A stretch of DNA of 64,000 nucleotides, taken from NCBI RefSeq assembly GCF_000156195.1, contig NZ_GG688322.1, positions 62,001 to 126,000 on the forward strand, in the 5' to 3' direction. The translations under genes were made by a program, and so were the position numbers. Origin of the DNA: Bacteroides finegoldii DSM 17565 (GTDB taxonomy: Bacteria; Bacteroidota; Bacteroidia; Bacteroidales; Bacteroidaceae). Of the stretch, positions 17,243 to 25,640 are shown one piece after another. Position 1 is the first letter of the stretch. Every line of letters starts with the position of its first letter. Under the pieces are notes generated by a model that saw nothing but the letters and a program-made list of their open reading frames with translations, was not told the DNA's origin and did no database searches.

Positions 17243-18238
17243 TTAACTATTTAACTCAATGAATTTCTTCAAAGTTGCTAATGCACGTCCGCTTTCCAAT
17301 GATTCTTTGGCAAGAGCAATACATTCTTCAATTGTCTTTTCCGGACGAATCACATGGATAGCGAAAGCGGAGTTGACTATCACTACATTTTTTTGAGCTT
17401 CCGTAGCTGTATTATTCATGATATGATCGAAAATCTTAGCTGCATCTTCCGGTGTTTGTCCGCCATCCAGATCAATATCCTTATAACGGGAGAAGCCGAG
17501 GCTTTCGGGAGTGTAAATCTTTTCATGATCGCTGGTTGCCACTTTAAACTCATTGGTCAGAGAAATCTCATCATATCCGTCAAGGCTATGAACAACGGCA
17601 AATTTCGTCTTGCTTTCCTGATAAGTATAGGTGTAAAGGCGAAGTAACGGTAGATTGTAAACTCCTAACAGTTGGTAAGCAGGTAATACCGGATTTACCA
17701 ATGGACCGAGCATATTGAAGAAAGTGCGCACTGCCAATCCTTTACGAACCGGAGCTACTGCTTTTAATGCCGGATTGAATAAAGGGGCATGTAGATAAGC
17801 AAGATTGCATTTTTCCATGCTGCGACGCAGTTGGTCTACATCACTGGTGAATTTTACACCGTGTTGCTCCATTACATTACTGGCACCACTGACCGACGTT
17901 GCTCCATAGTTACCATGTTTCACAACCGGGAAGCCGGCTCCGGCAACTGTGAAGCAGGAAGCTGTAGAAATATTGAATGTGTTTTTTCCGTCACCTCCGG
18001 TTCCTACGATATCAATCGGAGCGAAATCACTCAAATCGACCGGAATACGCATTTCCAACAGTGCGTCACGGAAACCGCATAATTCCTCTACGGAAATATT
18101 ACGCATCAGAAAGACGGTGATGAGTGAGGCCACTTGCACATCGTTATATTTCCCTTGCGCGATGTTCTGTAGAATGGTGCGCGCTTCATCGCGTCCCAAA
18201 TATTGATGTTCGAAAAGTTTGTATAGAATCTGTTTCAT
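17243..18238 (-). CDS. trpD: Anthranilate phosphoribosyltransferase
   Basis: 331 residues. IDIVGTGGDGKNTFNIST is the PRPP-binding GTGGD loop, KHGNYGATS the second conserved loop, and NMLGPLVNP follows. Transfers phosphoribose from PRPP to anthranilate. Its start is 4 nt from the trpG stop, so the two are likely coupled. Confidence 0.96.
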   Translation of the reverse strand: MKQILYKLFEHQYLGRDEARTILQNIAQGKYNDVQVASLITVFLMRNISVEELCGFRDALLEMRIPVDLSDFAPIDIVGTGGDGKNTFNISTASCFTVAGAGFPVVKHGNYGATSVSGASNVMEQHGVKFTSDVDQLRRSMEKCNLAYLHAPLFNPALKAVAPVRKGLAVRTFFNMLGPLVNPVLPAYQLLGVYNLPLLRLYTYTYQESKTKFAVVHSLDGYDEISLTNEFKVATSDHEKIYTPESLGFSRYKDIDLDGGQTPEDAAKIFDHIMNNTATEAQKNVVIVNSAFAIHVIRPEKTIEECIALAKESLESGRALATLKKFIELNS

Positions 18239-18242
18239 AAGT

Positions 18243-18809
18243 TCAATCGTTTAAGAAGTTTTTGATAATTTCTTTTCCTTGCGGAGTTAATACTGATTCG
18301 GGATGGAACTGAATACCATGTACATTATATGTTTTATGGCGGATTGCCATGATTTGTCCCTCCTGGCTTTCTGCTGTTATTTCCAGACAGTCCGGAAAGC
18401 CTTCCCGGCTGACTACCCAGGAATGATATCTTCCAACAGGGATTTCTTTTCCTAATCCTTCAAAAAGCAGGTCCTGACGAAGGATACTTACCGGAGTTTG
18501 TACACCATGATATACTTCTTTGAGGTTTTCCAGACGTGCTCCGAAGGCTTCGCCGATAGCCTGATGACCCAAGCAGACCCCCAGAATGCTTTTGGTCGGA
18601 GCGTATCTCTTAATAATAGGTAGTAACAATCCGGCTTCTTCGGGTATGCCCGGTCCGGGAGACAGGATGATTTTATCAAAACGATCTACTTCATCAAGTT
18701 CTATCTGGTCGTTGCGGACTACTTCTACATCTGTAGCCCCTAATTCTTTCACTACATGCAGCAGGTTATAGGTGAAAGAGTCGTAGTTATCTAAAAGTAA
18801 TATTTTCAT
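18243..18809 (-). CDS. trpG: Anthranilate synthase component II (glutamine amidotransferase)
   Basis: 188 residues, class I amidotransferase. Catalytic Cys in LGVCLGHQAIG, His-Glu in GIQFHPESVLTP. It feeds ammonia from glutamine to TrpE and, as in many bacteria with a single copy, may also serve PabB. Separated from trpE by 152 nt that hold the four-unit tandem repeat. Confidence 0.95.
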   Translation of the reverse strand: MKILLLDNYDSFTYNLLHVVKELGATDVEVVRNDQIELDEVDRFDKIILSPGPGIPEEAGLLLPIIKRYAPTKSILGVCLGHQAIGEAFGARLENLKEVYHGVQTPVSILRQDLLFEGLGKEIPVGRYHSWVVSREGFPDCLEITAESQEGQIMAIRHKTYNVHGIQFHPESVLTPQGKEIIKNFLND

Positions 18810-18848
18810 TTTTGATTTTTAATTTTAATTAGTTTGTTTACCAATTTT

Positions 18849-18939
18849 ATGCAGCCATCGTGCATAGCTCTATGCAACCATCGTGTATAGCTCTATGCAG
18901 CCGTCGTGCATAACTCTATGCAATCATCGTGCATAATTT
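18849..18939. repeat. Four-unit 23-bp tandem repeat between trpE and trpG
   Basis: Units start at 18849, 18872, 18895 and 18918. Each contains a near-palindrome of the form TATGCA-7 nt-TGCATA (loop GCCATCG in unit 1), so the operon mRNA carries a row of four small hairpins. No ORF. Confidence 0.85.
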
Positions 18940-18961
18940 GGGAGTGAGTTACTATCTTTGG

Positions 18962-20368
18962 CTAATTTTTTAAATTGACTGCTAGGTCAATCGCCTTTTT
19001 CAGTGCTCCCAGTTTATTGTTCACCTCTTGCAGTTCGTATTCATCCTGGCTGCGTGCTACGATACCTCCTCCGGCCTGGAACCAGAGTTCGTTGTTGCGG
19101 CTTACAAAAGTACGGATGGTGATTGCTTGGTTTAATTCGCCATTCAATCCGATAAAACCGATACAACCACCGTAGGCTCCACGATTATGTGGCTCGATTT
19201 CACTGATTAACTGCATAGCGCGTACTTTGGGGGCACCGCTTAACGTACCGGCCGGGAATGTGTCAATAAACGTTTTTATTTTGTCGGCGCCTTCATTCAG
19301 CATACCACTGACACGGCTTACCAAATGAATAACATGGCTATAATATTGCGGTTCCTTATAGAATACCACGCGTACATCATGGCAATTACGTGAAAGATCG
19401 TTTCTTGCAAGATCAACCAGCATGACATGCTCTGCATTTTCTTTAGGGTCGGCCAGTAAAGCTTCTGTCAATTCGCGGTCTTTTACTGTGTCTCCCGTGC
19501 GACGGGTGGTTCCGGCAATCGGATCAATGTAGGCGCGGCCGTTTTCGATTTTGCAATGTGTTTCCGGCGAAGAACCAAAGATACGATATCCTCCGAAGTC
19601 GAAGTAGAAAAGATAAGGAGAAGGATTGATGCTGCGGAGTGCGCGATAAACTTTGAAATCATCTCCGGCGTATGGTTGGATAAATCTTCTGGAAAGCACG
19701 ATTTGGAAAACATCTCCGCGCATACAGTGTGCGATTCCTTTGCGCACATTTGCTTTGTGCTCTTCGTCGGTGATGGGGCTGGTTACGGGGCCTGTTACAG
19801 AGAAATTGTAGGAAGCATAATTCCGGTTTTCGATGGCTGCTTCCAGTTCCGGCAAACCGCTTTCTTCTCCTTCGGACAACATTTCAACTAATGTCAGCTC
19901 ATTTTTGAAATGATTGAAAACAATGACATACTTATATAATATGTATAGTAAATCCGGAGCATCGTTTTGCTCATCATGACTTTCTTTTACCGGGATGTGC
20001 TCGAAGTACTTCACGGCATTAAACGTCGTATATCCGTAAAGTCCGCACACATTCTTATTATCTCCGGTCACCTGGAACTGATTGATAAACCGGTTCATGG
20101 CCTTTTCTACATTGAATGTTTTTGTCAGCGGTTCTTCCGTACGGCTATTATCGGGATAGTTGGCAGTGACAATGCCACCGTTTACACCGATGCTTGCCAA
20201 GGGACAAAGGGCTATAAATGACAGGGAATTTTCTCCGGCATGATAATCGGAACTTTCCATTAATGCGGATTGAGGATACATGTCGCGCACTTTCAGATAA
20301 ATGCTGACGGGAGTATGCATATCTCCGAGCACTTGTTTGCTATGGGTAGTATAATTAAATGTTTTCAT
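18962..20368 (-). CDS. trpE: Anthranilate synthase component I
   Basis: 468 residues, chorismate-binding family. Visible: IFGSSPETHCKIENGRAYI, PIAGTTRRTGDTVKDREL, ENAEHVMLVDLARNDLSR, PAGTLSGAPKVRAMQLI and GAYGGCIGFIG. Makes anthranilate from chorismate with ammonia from TrpG. The N-terminal LMESSDYH matches the LLES feedback element for tryptophan binding. Confidence 0.95.
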   Translation of the reverse strand: MKTFNYTTHSKQVLGDMHTPVSIYLKVRDMYPQSALMESSDYHAGENSLSFIALCPLASIGVNGGIVTANYPDNSRTEEPLTKTFNVEKAMNRFINQFQVTGDNKNVCGLYGYTTFNAVKYFEHIPVKESHDEQNDAPDLLYILYKYVIVFNHFKNELTLVEMLSEGEESGLPELEAAIENRNYASYNFSVTGPVTSPITDEEHKANVRKGIAHCMRGDVFQIVLSRRFIQPYAGDDFKVYRALRSINPSPYLFYFDFGGYRIFGSSPETHCKIENGRAYIDPIAGTTRRTGDTVKDRELTEALLADPKENAEHVMLVDLARNDLSRNCHDVRVVFYKEPQYYSHVIHLVSRVSGMLNEGADKIKTFIDTFPAGTLSGAPKVRAMQLISEIEPHNRGAYGGCIGFIGLNGELNQAITIRTFVSRNNELWFQAGGGIVARSQDEYELQEVNNKLGALKKAIDLAVNLKN

Positions 20369-20416
20369 TTCTATAATTGCTTGATTATTGATTGCGAATG
20401 ATGGTTGACTAATTAT

Positions 20417-21604
20417 TTATAGCTGTTCGTTAAACGACAAATAGGTTTCAATATCTTTGTCTCCTCGTCCCGAAACAGTCAATACAACGATATCTTCCGG
20501 CTTGAACTTCAATTTTTTCAAAGCTCCTAATGCATGGGCGGATTCCAATGCAGGGATAATACCTTCGAGTTTGGTTAGTTCGTAGGCAGCTTCTATCGCT
20601 TCGTCGTCGTTGATTGCCAATACGTTGGCACGGCTTTGGGCGGCAAGGTTAGCGTGTATCGGACCAATGCCCGGATAATCCAGTCCGGCGGAAATGGAGT
20701 ATGGCTCCTCTATCTGTCCGTCCTCGTTTTGGATGACGTAGGTACGTGCTCCGTGGATAATTCCCATTTTGCCGAGTTGGATGGTAGCGGCGGTCATTCC
20801 GGTCTCTATTCCTTTACCTCCCGCTTCCGCCAGGATAATGCCTACCCGTTCGTCGTTGATATAATGATAAATCGTTCCGGCAGCATTACTTCCTCCTCCC
20901 ACGCAGGCTATCAGATAATCCGGATAATCACGTCCTTCTTTTTCTTGCAGTTGCTTTTTGATTTCTTCGCTGATAACAGATTGCAGGCGTGCCACCATGT
21001 CAGGGTAGGGATGAGGACCTACGGTAGATCCGATGATATAATAAGTGTCGGCAGGATGACAGCACCAGTCGCGGATCGCTTCGTTGGTTGCGTCTTTCAG
21101 AGTCATGTTGCCGGAAGTAACGGGGATAACGGTAGCTCCCAACATTTTCATTTTCTCTACATTGATGTGCTGGCGTTCTACATCCGTCTTTCCCATATAA
21201 ACGATACATTCCATATCCATCAATGCACAGACGGTAGCTGTTGCTACTCCATGTTGTCCGGCTCCGGTTTCGGCGATGATACGCTTCTTTCCCATGCGGC
21301 GTGCCAGTAAGATTTGTCCGATGGTATTGTTGATTTTGTGAGCACCTGTATGATTCAGGTCTTCCCGCTTCAGATACAATTTGCAACCGTATTTTTCAGA
21401 AAGACGTTTGGCTAGATAGAGTGGGGAGGGACGTCCTACGTAGTCACGTAGCAACTGGTCGAATTCTTTTTTAAAATCTTCGCTTTCAATCACTTCGAGG
21501 TACTTATTCGTTAGTTCCTCAACACATTTGTGGAGGATTTCCGGTACGTAAGCACCGCCGAATTCTCCGTAATAGCCATCCTGGTCAACTAAAAAACTTT
21601 TCAT
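20417..21604 (-). CDS. trpB: Tryptophan synthase beta subunit
   Basis: 395 residues, PLP enzyme of the standard TrpB1 type. The PLP lysine is in [14 protein letters not shown], the phosphate loop in [10 protein letters not shown], and [14 protein letters not shown] is the substrate loop. It joins indole and serine. It is the first structural gene, right after the attenuator; leader and trpB are separated by about 140 nt. Confidence 0.96.
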   Translation of the reverse strand: MKSFLVDQDGYYGEFGGAYVPEILHKCVEELTNKYLEVIESEDFKKEFDQLLRDYVGRPSPLYLAKRLSEKYGCKLYLKREDLNHTGAHKINNTIGQILLARRMGKKRIIAETGAGQHGVATATVCALMDMECIVYMGKTDVERQHINVEKMKMLGATVIPVTSGNMTLKDATNEAIRDWCCHPADTYYIIGSTVGPHPYPDMVARLQSVISEEIKKQLQEKEGRDYPDYLIACVGGGSNAAGTIYHYINDERVGIILAEAGGKGIETGMTAATIQLGKMGIIHGARTYVIQNEDGQIEEPYSISAGLDYPGIGPIHANLAAQSRANVLAINDDEAIEAAYELTKLEGIIPALESAHALGALKKLKFKPEDIVVLTVSGRGDKDIETYLSFNEQL

Positions 21605-21658
21605 AATCCTATATCTATTTTTATGTTATTATTGAATCTGTTTTGAAACGGGGGTAAA

Positions 21659-21696
21659 TAAAAAGAGCCCTGTCGCAGGTTGCGACAGGGCTCTTT
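21659..21696 (-). terminator. trp attenuator hairpin
   Basis: A perfect 16-bp stem (21662-21677 with 21681-21696, loop 3 nt; GAGCCCTGTCGCA on the transcript) followed on the minus strand by TTTTTATTTA. It lies between the leader peptide and trpB. CGACAG in the leader (21752-21757) and GTGCTC just after it can pair with parts of GAGCCC-TGTCG in the stem, offering an antiterminator. Confidence 0.9.
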
Positions 21697-21745
21697 CAAA
21701 TTTGTTATATCTTTAATGAGGTATATACATACGAGCACTGCTCCC

Positions 21746-21808
21746 TTACGACTGTCGGAGTTGTAACGGGCGCCACCACCAATATGTATTTACTAACATT
21801 GTTCTCAT
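21746..21808 (-). CDS. trpL: trp operon leader peptide with three consecutive Trp codons
   Basis: 20 codons from ATG at 21808 to TAA at 21746-21748: MRTMLVNTY, then W-W-W, then RPLQLRQS. The TGG codons lie at 21773-21781. Together with the strong terminator downstream and the promoter upstream it is the classical ribosome-mediated attenuator: stalling at Trp codons when charged tRNA-Trp is low should favour an antiterminator. A candidate structured RNA upstream of trp genes in Bacteroidales (Bacteroid-trp) has been described, and this is probably a member. Confidence 0.9.
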   Translation of the reverse strand: MRTMLVNTYWWWRPLQLRQS

Positions 21809-21831
21809 TGTCTTTTGTAATTTTATGGGGG

Positions 21832-21862
21832 CAAATATAGACACTTTGTTTGAAACAGCAAA
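21832..21862 (-). promoter_or_regulatory. trp operon promoter
   Basis: On the minus strand -33 TTTG (21859-21862) and -7 TATATTTG (21832-21839) separated by 19 nt. Start of transcription near 21825, 17 nt before the leader ATG. Confidence 0.8.
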
Positions 21863-21965
21863 CAAAATATGACTTTTTTTCTCTTTTGCCTTCATTTTTC
21901 TGATATAGAACAATTTTCAACCTGAACTGTTCTTATAAATATTGAATATTTAAACAAAAACAATT

Positions 21966-22106
21966 ATGAAACAGAGAAAAGTTTTAGTAGGTATCGCTAT
22001 TGCCATTTTCATTATATTATTATTGTATTGGTTATTGGTAGCAGAGGATATGAAACCCTGGTTGTCGGCTATGGTTCCTTCCGTGGCACAACAATTCTTT
22101 GCTTGA
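21966..22106 (+). CDS. Small single-span membrane protein, 46 residues
   Basis: ATG at 21966 to TGA at 22104-22106. Starts MKQRK, then a hydrophobic span (VLVGIAIAIFIILLLYWLLV), then a short tail ending VAQQFFA. The positive N-terminus suggests the tail faces the periplasm. Divergent from the trp leader. I do not recognise it. Composition is protein-like, but no comparison was possible. Confidence 0.45.
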   Translation: MKQRKVLVGIAIAIFIILLLYWLLVAEDMKPWLSAMVPSVAQQFFA

Positions 22107-22132
22107 TTCTGACAGGCTTCGGATAAATCATG

Positions 22133-22140
22133 TATCTTTG
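22133..22140 (+). promoter_or_regulatory. -7 box for the iron alcohol dehydrogenase
   Basis: TATCTTTG, 46 nt before the start codon. Confidence 0.5.
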
Positions 22141-22185
22141 CAAGGATAGTGACTAATAACCAAAATAATAACAATAGACTAAGAT

Positions 22186-23331
22186 ATGGAAAATTTTATT
22201 TTTCAAAATCCCGTGAAACTAATCATGGGAAAAGGGATGATTGCCCGGCTGGCTAAAGAAATACCGTCCGACAAACGTATTATGATTACTTTTGGCGGCG
22301 GAAGCGTGAAGAAAAATGGAGTGTACGATCAGGTAAAGGAAGCATTGAAGGACCATTTTACGGTAGAATTCTGGGGAATCGAACCCAATCCAGCCATCGA
22401 AACTCTCCGTAAAGCGATTGCTTTGGGAAAAGAAGAGAAAGTGGACTATTTGCTGGCTGTTGGCGGCGGTTCTGTTATTGACGGTACGAAATTGATTTCC
22501 GCAGGAATCCTGTATGATGGTGATGCCTGGGATTTAGTACTTGCCGGACGCCCGGTAACTCATACTGTACCTCTTTCCACTGTATTGACTTTGCCTGCTA
22601 CCGGTTCGGAAATGAATAACGGAGCAGTTATTTCCCGTCGCGAAACGAAAGAGAAATATCCTTTTTATGCCAACTATCCAATCTTCTCTATTCTTGATCC
22701 GGAAGTAACTTTTACCTTGCCACCTCATCAGGTAGCTTGTGGATTGGCTGATACCTATGTTCATGTGATGGAGCAATATATGACTACTTCCGGACAGAGT
22801 CGCGTTATGGACCGTTGGGCGGAAGGTATTCTACAAACTCTGGTGGAGATTGCTCCGAAAATTCGTGAAAACCAGCATGATTATCAACTGATGGCTGATT
22901 TTATGCTTTCGGCTACAATGGCATTGAATGGATTTATTGCTATGGGAGTGTCTCAAGACTGGGCTACTCACATGATCGGGCATGAAATTACTGCTTTGCA
23001 CGGATTGACACATGGCCATACGTTAGCCATTGTTCTTCCTGCCACGTTGCAAGTGCTTCATGAAGAAAAAGGGGATAAGCTTTTGCAGTATGGTGAAAGA
23101 GTTTGGGGAATTACTTCCGGTACAAGAGAAGAGCGGATTGATGAAGCAATTTGCCGTACCGAAGAATTTTTCCGTTCACTGGGACTGACTACACGTTTGC
23201 ATGAAGAGAACATCGGACAGGAAACTATTCTGGAAATCGAACGCCGCTTCAATGAACGTGGTGCTAAATATGGTGAGAATGGAAATGTAACAGGTGCTGT
23301 TGCTCGCAGGATATTAGAGGTTGCACTTTAA
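22186..23331 (+). CDS. Iron-containing alcohol dehydrogenase, YqhD/BDH type
   Basis: 381 residues. The N-terminal Rossmann-like part holds TFGGGSVKKNG and LLAVGGGSVIDGTKLI (cofactor-binding GGGS); metal ligands fit LADTYVHVMEQY (Asp, His) and MIGHEITALHGLTHGHTLAI (two His). The FGGGSVKKNG loop is typical of the NADPH-preferring aldehyde reductases (YqhD, BdhA). Likely reduces aldehydes formed in fermentation or by lipid peroxidation. Confidence 0.92.
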   Translation: MENFIFQNPVKLIMGKGMIARLAKEIPSDKRIMITFGGGSVKKNGVYDQVKEALKDHFTVEFWGIEPNPAIETLRKAIALGKEEKVDYLLAVGGGSVIDGTKLISAGILYDGDAWDLVLAGRPVTHTVPLSTVLTLPATGSEMNNGAVISRRETKEKYPFYANYPIFSILDPEVTFTLPPHQVACGLADTYVHVMEQYMTTSGQSRVMDRWAEGILQTLVEIAPKIRENQHDYQLMADFMLSATMALNGFIAMGVSQDWATHMIGHEITALHGLTHGHTLAIVLPATLQVLHEEKGDKLLQYGERVWGITSGTREERIDEAICRTEEFFRSLGLTTRLHEENIGQETILEIERRFNERGAKYGENGNVTGAVARRILEVAL

Positions 23332-23369
23332 GCATACCTAGTTTGTTTTAATGACACTGGAGTATTTTC

Positions 23370-23377
23370 TATTTTTG
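23370..23377 (+). promoter_or_regulatory. -7 box for the SLC13-type transporter
   Basis: TATTTTTG, 53 nt upstream of the start codon. Confidence 0.4.
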
Positions 23378-23430
23378 TTCACCTAAATAAGTTTTGATAG
23401 AGTCAAAATAAAACAATCATTTAATTACGT

Positions 23431-25290
23431 ATGCTAATAACCATTATTATTCTCGTTCTTTCGGCTGTCTTTTTCGTGAATGGCAAGGTTCGTTCGGATA
23501 TTGTGGCACTATGTGCGCTGATAGCTTTACTTGTTTTTCAGATATTAACTCCTGACGAGGCACTCTCCGGTTTTTCCAATTCGGTAGTCATTATGATGAT
23601 CGGATTGTTTGTAGTAGGAGGGGCTATTTTCCAAACGGGACTGGCAAAAATGATTAGTTCACGAATACTTAAACTTGCGGGAACCAGTGAGATCCGGTTG
23701 TTTCTATTGGTGATGTTGGTGACTTCTGCCATTGGTGCATTTGTCAGTAACACAGGTACGGTGGCATTGATGCTTCCTATTGTTGTTAGTCTGGCGATGA
23801 GTGCCGACATGAATCCTAGCAGGCTGTTGATGCCGTTGGCTTTTGCAAGTAGTATGGGAGGTATGATGACTCTGATTGGTACTCCGCCGAACCTTGTGAT
23901 ACAGAATACGTTGACTTCTGCCGGACTTGAGCCGCTTTCTTTCTTCTCTTTCCTACCTGTCGGCATTGTCTGTGTAATTGTCGGTACACTGGTTCTGATG
24001 CCGCTTAGTAAATGGTTTCTTTCTAAAAAAGGCCAGAAAGATGATAATAAACGTTCGGGCAAGTCATTGAAACAGTTGGTTAATGAATATGGACTCTCCA
24101 GTAACTTGTTTCGTTTACAGGTGATAAAAGATTCAAGGCTTTTGGGGAAGACAATAATCGATCTGGATATTCGTCGTAAATATGGTCTGAATATTATGGA
24201 AGTTCGTCGTGGTGATGCATCGCAACATCGTTTTCTGAAAACGATTACTCAAAAGTTTGCTGCACCGGACACGATGTTAGAAGTAGAGGATATTTTGTAT
24301 GTGACTGGAGACTTTGATAAGGTGCAACTCTTTGCGGAAGATTACCTGTTGGAGATTTTGGGCGACCATGCAACGGAAGAAACAAAAAGTACGACTAATT
24401 CGCTTGATTTTTATGATATCGGTATTGCTGAAATAGTATTGATGCCATCTTCTAATTTGATAAACCAGACAATTAAAGAAGCTGGTTTCCGTGATAAGTT
24501 TAATGTAAACGTATTGGGGATTCGTCGTAAAAAGGAATATTTATTGCAAGATTTGGGGAATGAGCGTATTCATAGTGGTGACGTGCTTTTGGTGCAAGGA
24601 ACATGGAATAATATAGCCCGTCTTAGTAAGGAAGATGCTGATTGGGTTGTTTTGGGACAACCTTTGGCGGAAGCGGCTAAAGTTACGTTAGATTATAAAG
24701 CTCCGGTAGCAGCTGCTATTATGGTGTTAATGGTGGCAATGATGGTTTTTGATTTCATTCCGGTAGCTCCGGTTACAGCCGTTATGATAGCGGGTATATT
24801 GATGGTGCTTACGGGATGTTTCCGCAATGTAGAGGCGGCTTATAAAACGATCAACTGGGAAAGTATTGTATTGATTGCTGCCATGCTTCCTATGTCTCTG
24901 GCATTGGAGAAAACGGGAGCTTCGGAATATATTTCCAATACATTGGTGAACGGCTTGGGATCATACGGACCGATTGCATTGATGGCAGGTATTTATTTTA
25001 CGACTTCGTTGATGACGATGTTTATTAGTAATACGGCTACCGCTGTTTTGCTTGCTCCGATTGCTTTGCAAAGTGCCATACAGATTGGAGTCAGTCCGGT
25101 TCCTTTCTTGTTTGCCGTGACGGTAGGTGCAAGTATGTGTTTTGCTTCTCCGTTTTCTACACCGCCTAATGCCTTGGTGATGCCTGCCGGACAATATACC
25201 TTTATGGATTATGTAAAAGTAGGATTGCCGTTGCAGATTATTATGGGAATCGTGATGATTTTTGTATTGCCATTGATTTTCCCCTTTTAG
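23431..25290 (+). CDS. SLC13/DASS-type anion transporter with two RCK_C (TrkA-C) domains
   Basis: 619 residues. Two blocks of membrane helices (about 1-195 and 415-619) flank a cytoplasmic middle with two TrkA_C-like domains (about 220-300 and 320-400). GAFVSNTGTVALMLPI and LIGTPPNLVIQN in the first half, and FISNTATAVLLAPIA and SPFSTPPNALVMPAG in the second, are the paired SNT / substrate-loop motifs of the DASS fold. Family members import sulfate, citrate or dicarboxylates with Na+; the substrate here is undetermined. Confidence 0.88.
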   Translation: MLITIIILVLSAVFFVNGKVRSDIVALCALIALLVFQILTPDEALSGFSNSVVIMMIGLFVVGGAIFQTGLAKMISSRILKLAGTSEIRLFLLVMLVTSAIGAFVSNTGTVALMLPIVVSLAMSADMNPSRLLMPLAFASSMGGMMTLIGTPPNLVIQNTLTSAGLEPLSFFSFLPVGIVCVIVGTLVLMPLSKWFLSKKGQKDDNKRSGKSLKQLVNEYGLSSNLFRLQVIKDSRLLGKTIIDLDIRRKYGLNIMEVRRGDASQHRFLKTITQKFAAPDTMLEVEDILYVTGDFDKVQLFAEDYLLEILGDHATEETKSTTNSLDFYDIGIAEIVLMPSSNLINQTIKEAGFRDKFNVNVLGIRRKKEYLLQDLGNERIHSGDVLLVQGTWNNIARLSKEDADWVVLGQPLAEAAKVTLDYKAPVAAAIMVLMVAMMVFDFIPVAPVTAVMIAGILMVLTGCFRNVEAAYKTINWESIVLIAAMLPMSLALEKTGASEYISNTLVNGLGSYGPIALMAGIYFTTSLMTMFISNTATAVLLAPIALQSAIQIGVSPVPFLFAVTVGASMCFASPFSTPPNALVMPAGQYTFMDYVKVGLPLQIIMGIVMIFVLPLIFPF

Positions 25291-25366
25291 TCTTTGATTT
25301 TTATTTTGTCAATGGGGGAGATGAAAGAAATAGAGATTTGTAGCGCTGAATCTTTGTCTTTTTATG

Positions 25367-25401
25367 AAGAGTTGCATATTTCCATGCAACTCTTTTTTTT
25401 T
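25367..25401 (+). terminator. Terminator of the SLC13-type gene
   Basis: AAGAGTTGCAT (25367-25377) and ATGCAACTCTT pair around a 6-nt loop and are followed by a run of nine T. Confidence 0.85.
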
Positions 25402-25556
25402 GCTGTATACTATTGAATAAATAGTATTAAAATTTTTATATTCAACGATATAACTAACTGTCTTCTAATATAAATAATTAGAGTGAGGCGCTTTAAAAGA
25501 TGTTAACTGCAAATCGGAAAATGCAATGTAATCTGTATAATGTTTATAAATACAAT

Positions 25557-25564
25557 TATCTTTG
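25557..25564 (+). promoter_or_regulatory. -7 box for the LruC-domain lipoprotein
   Basis: TATCTTTG, with a leader of about 70 nt to the ATG at 25641. Confidence 0.5.
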
Positions 25565-25640
25565 TGCGTTCATTGCTGATTATTGATTAGTAGTGATTTA
25601 TGTTTTTCGCAAATAAAACAAACTAAAGCATTAAAAGATT

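Larger units (their letters stand above)
25291..25640 (+). other. Intergenic stretch, 350 bp
   Basis: Holds the terminator of the SLC13-type gene (25367-25401) and a promoter -7 box (25557-25564) for the LruC-domain gene. The remaining AT-rich sequence shows no ORF or repeat that I can support. Confidence 0.6.

Noticed and set aside
18849..18939. CRISPR array
   Set aside because: Units are directly adjacent with no spacers, only four copies, and no cas genes are nearby. The same applies to the other three 22-bp arrays.
18953..18960. Plus-strand TATCTTTG as a promoter
   Set aside because: It points antisense into trpE with no -33 box and no gene or terminator behind it; chance match.
20636..21310. 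224-codon plus-strand ORF inside trpB
   Set aside because: Antisense to a well-conserved gene, low-complexity composition, no family resemblance.
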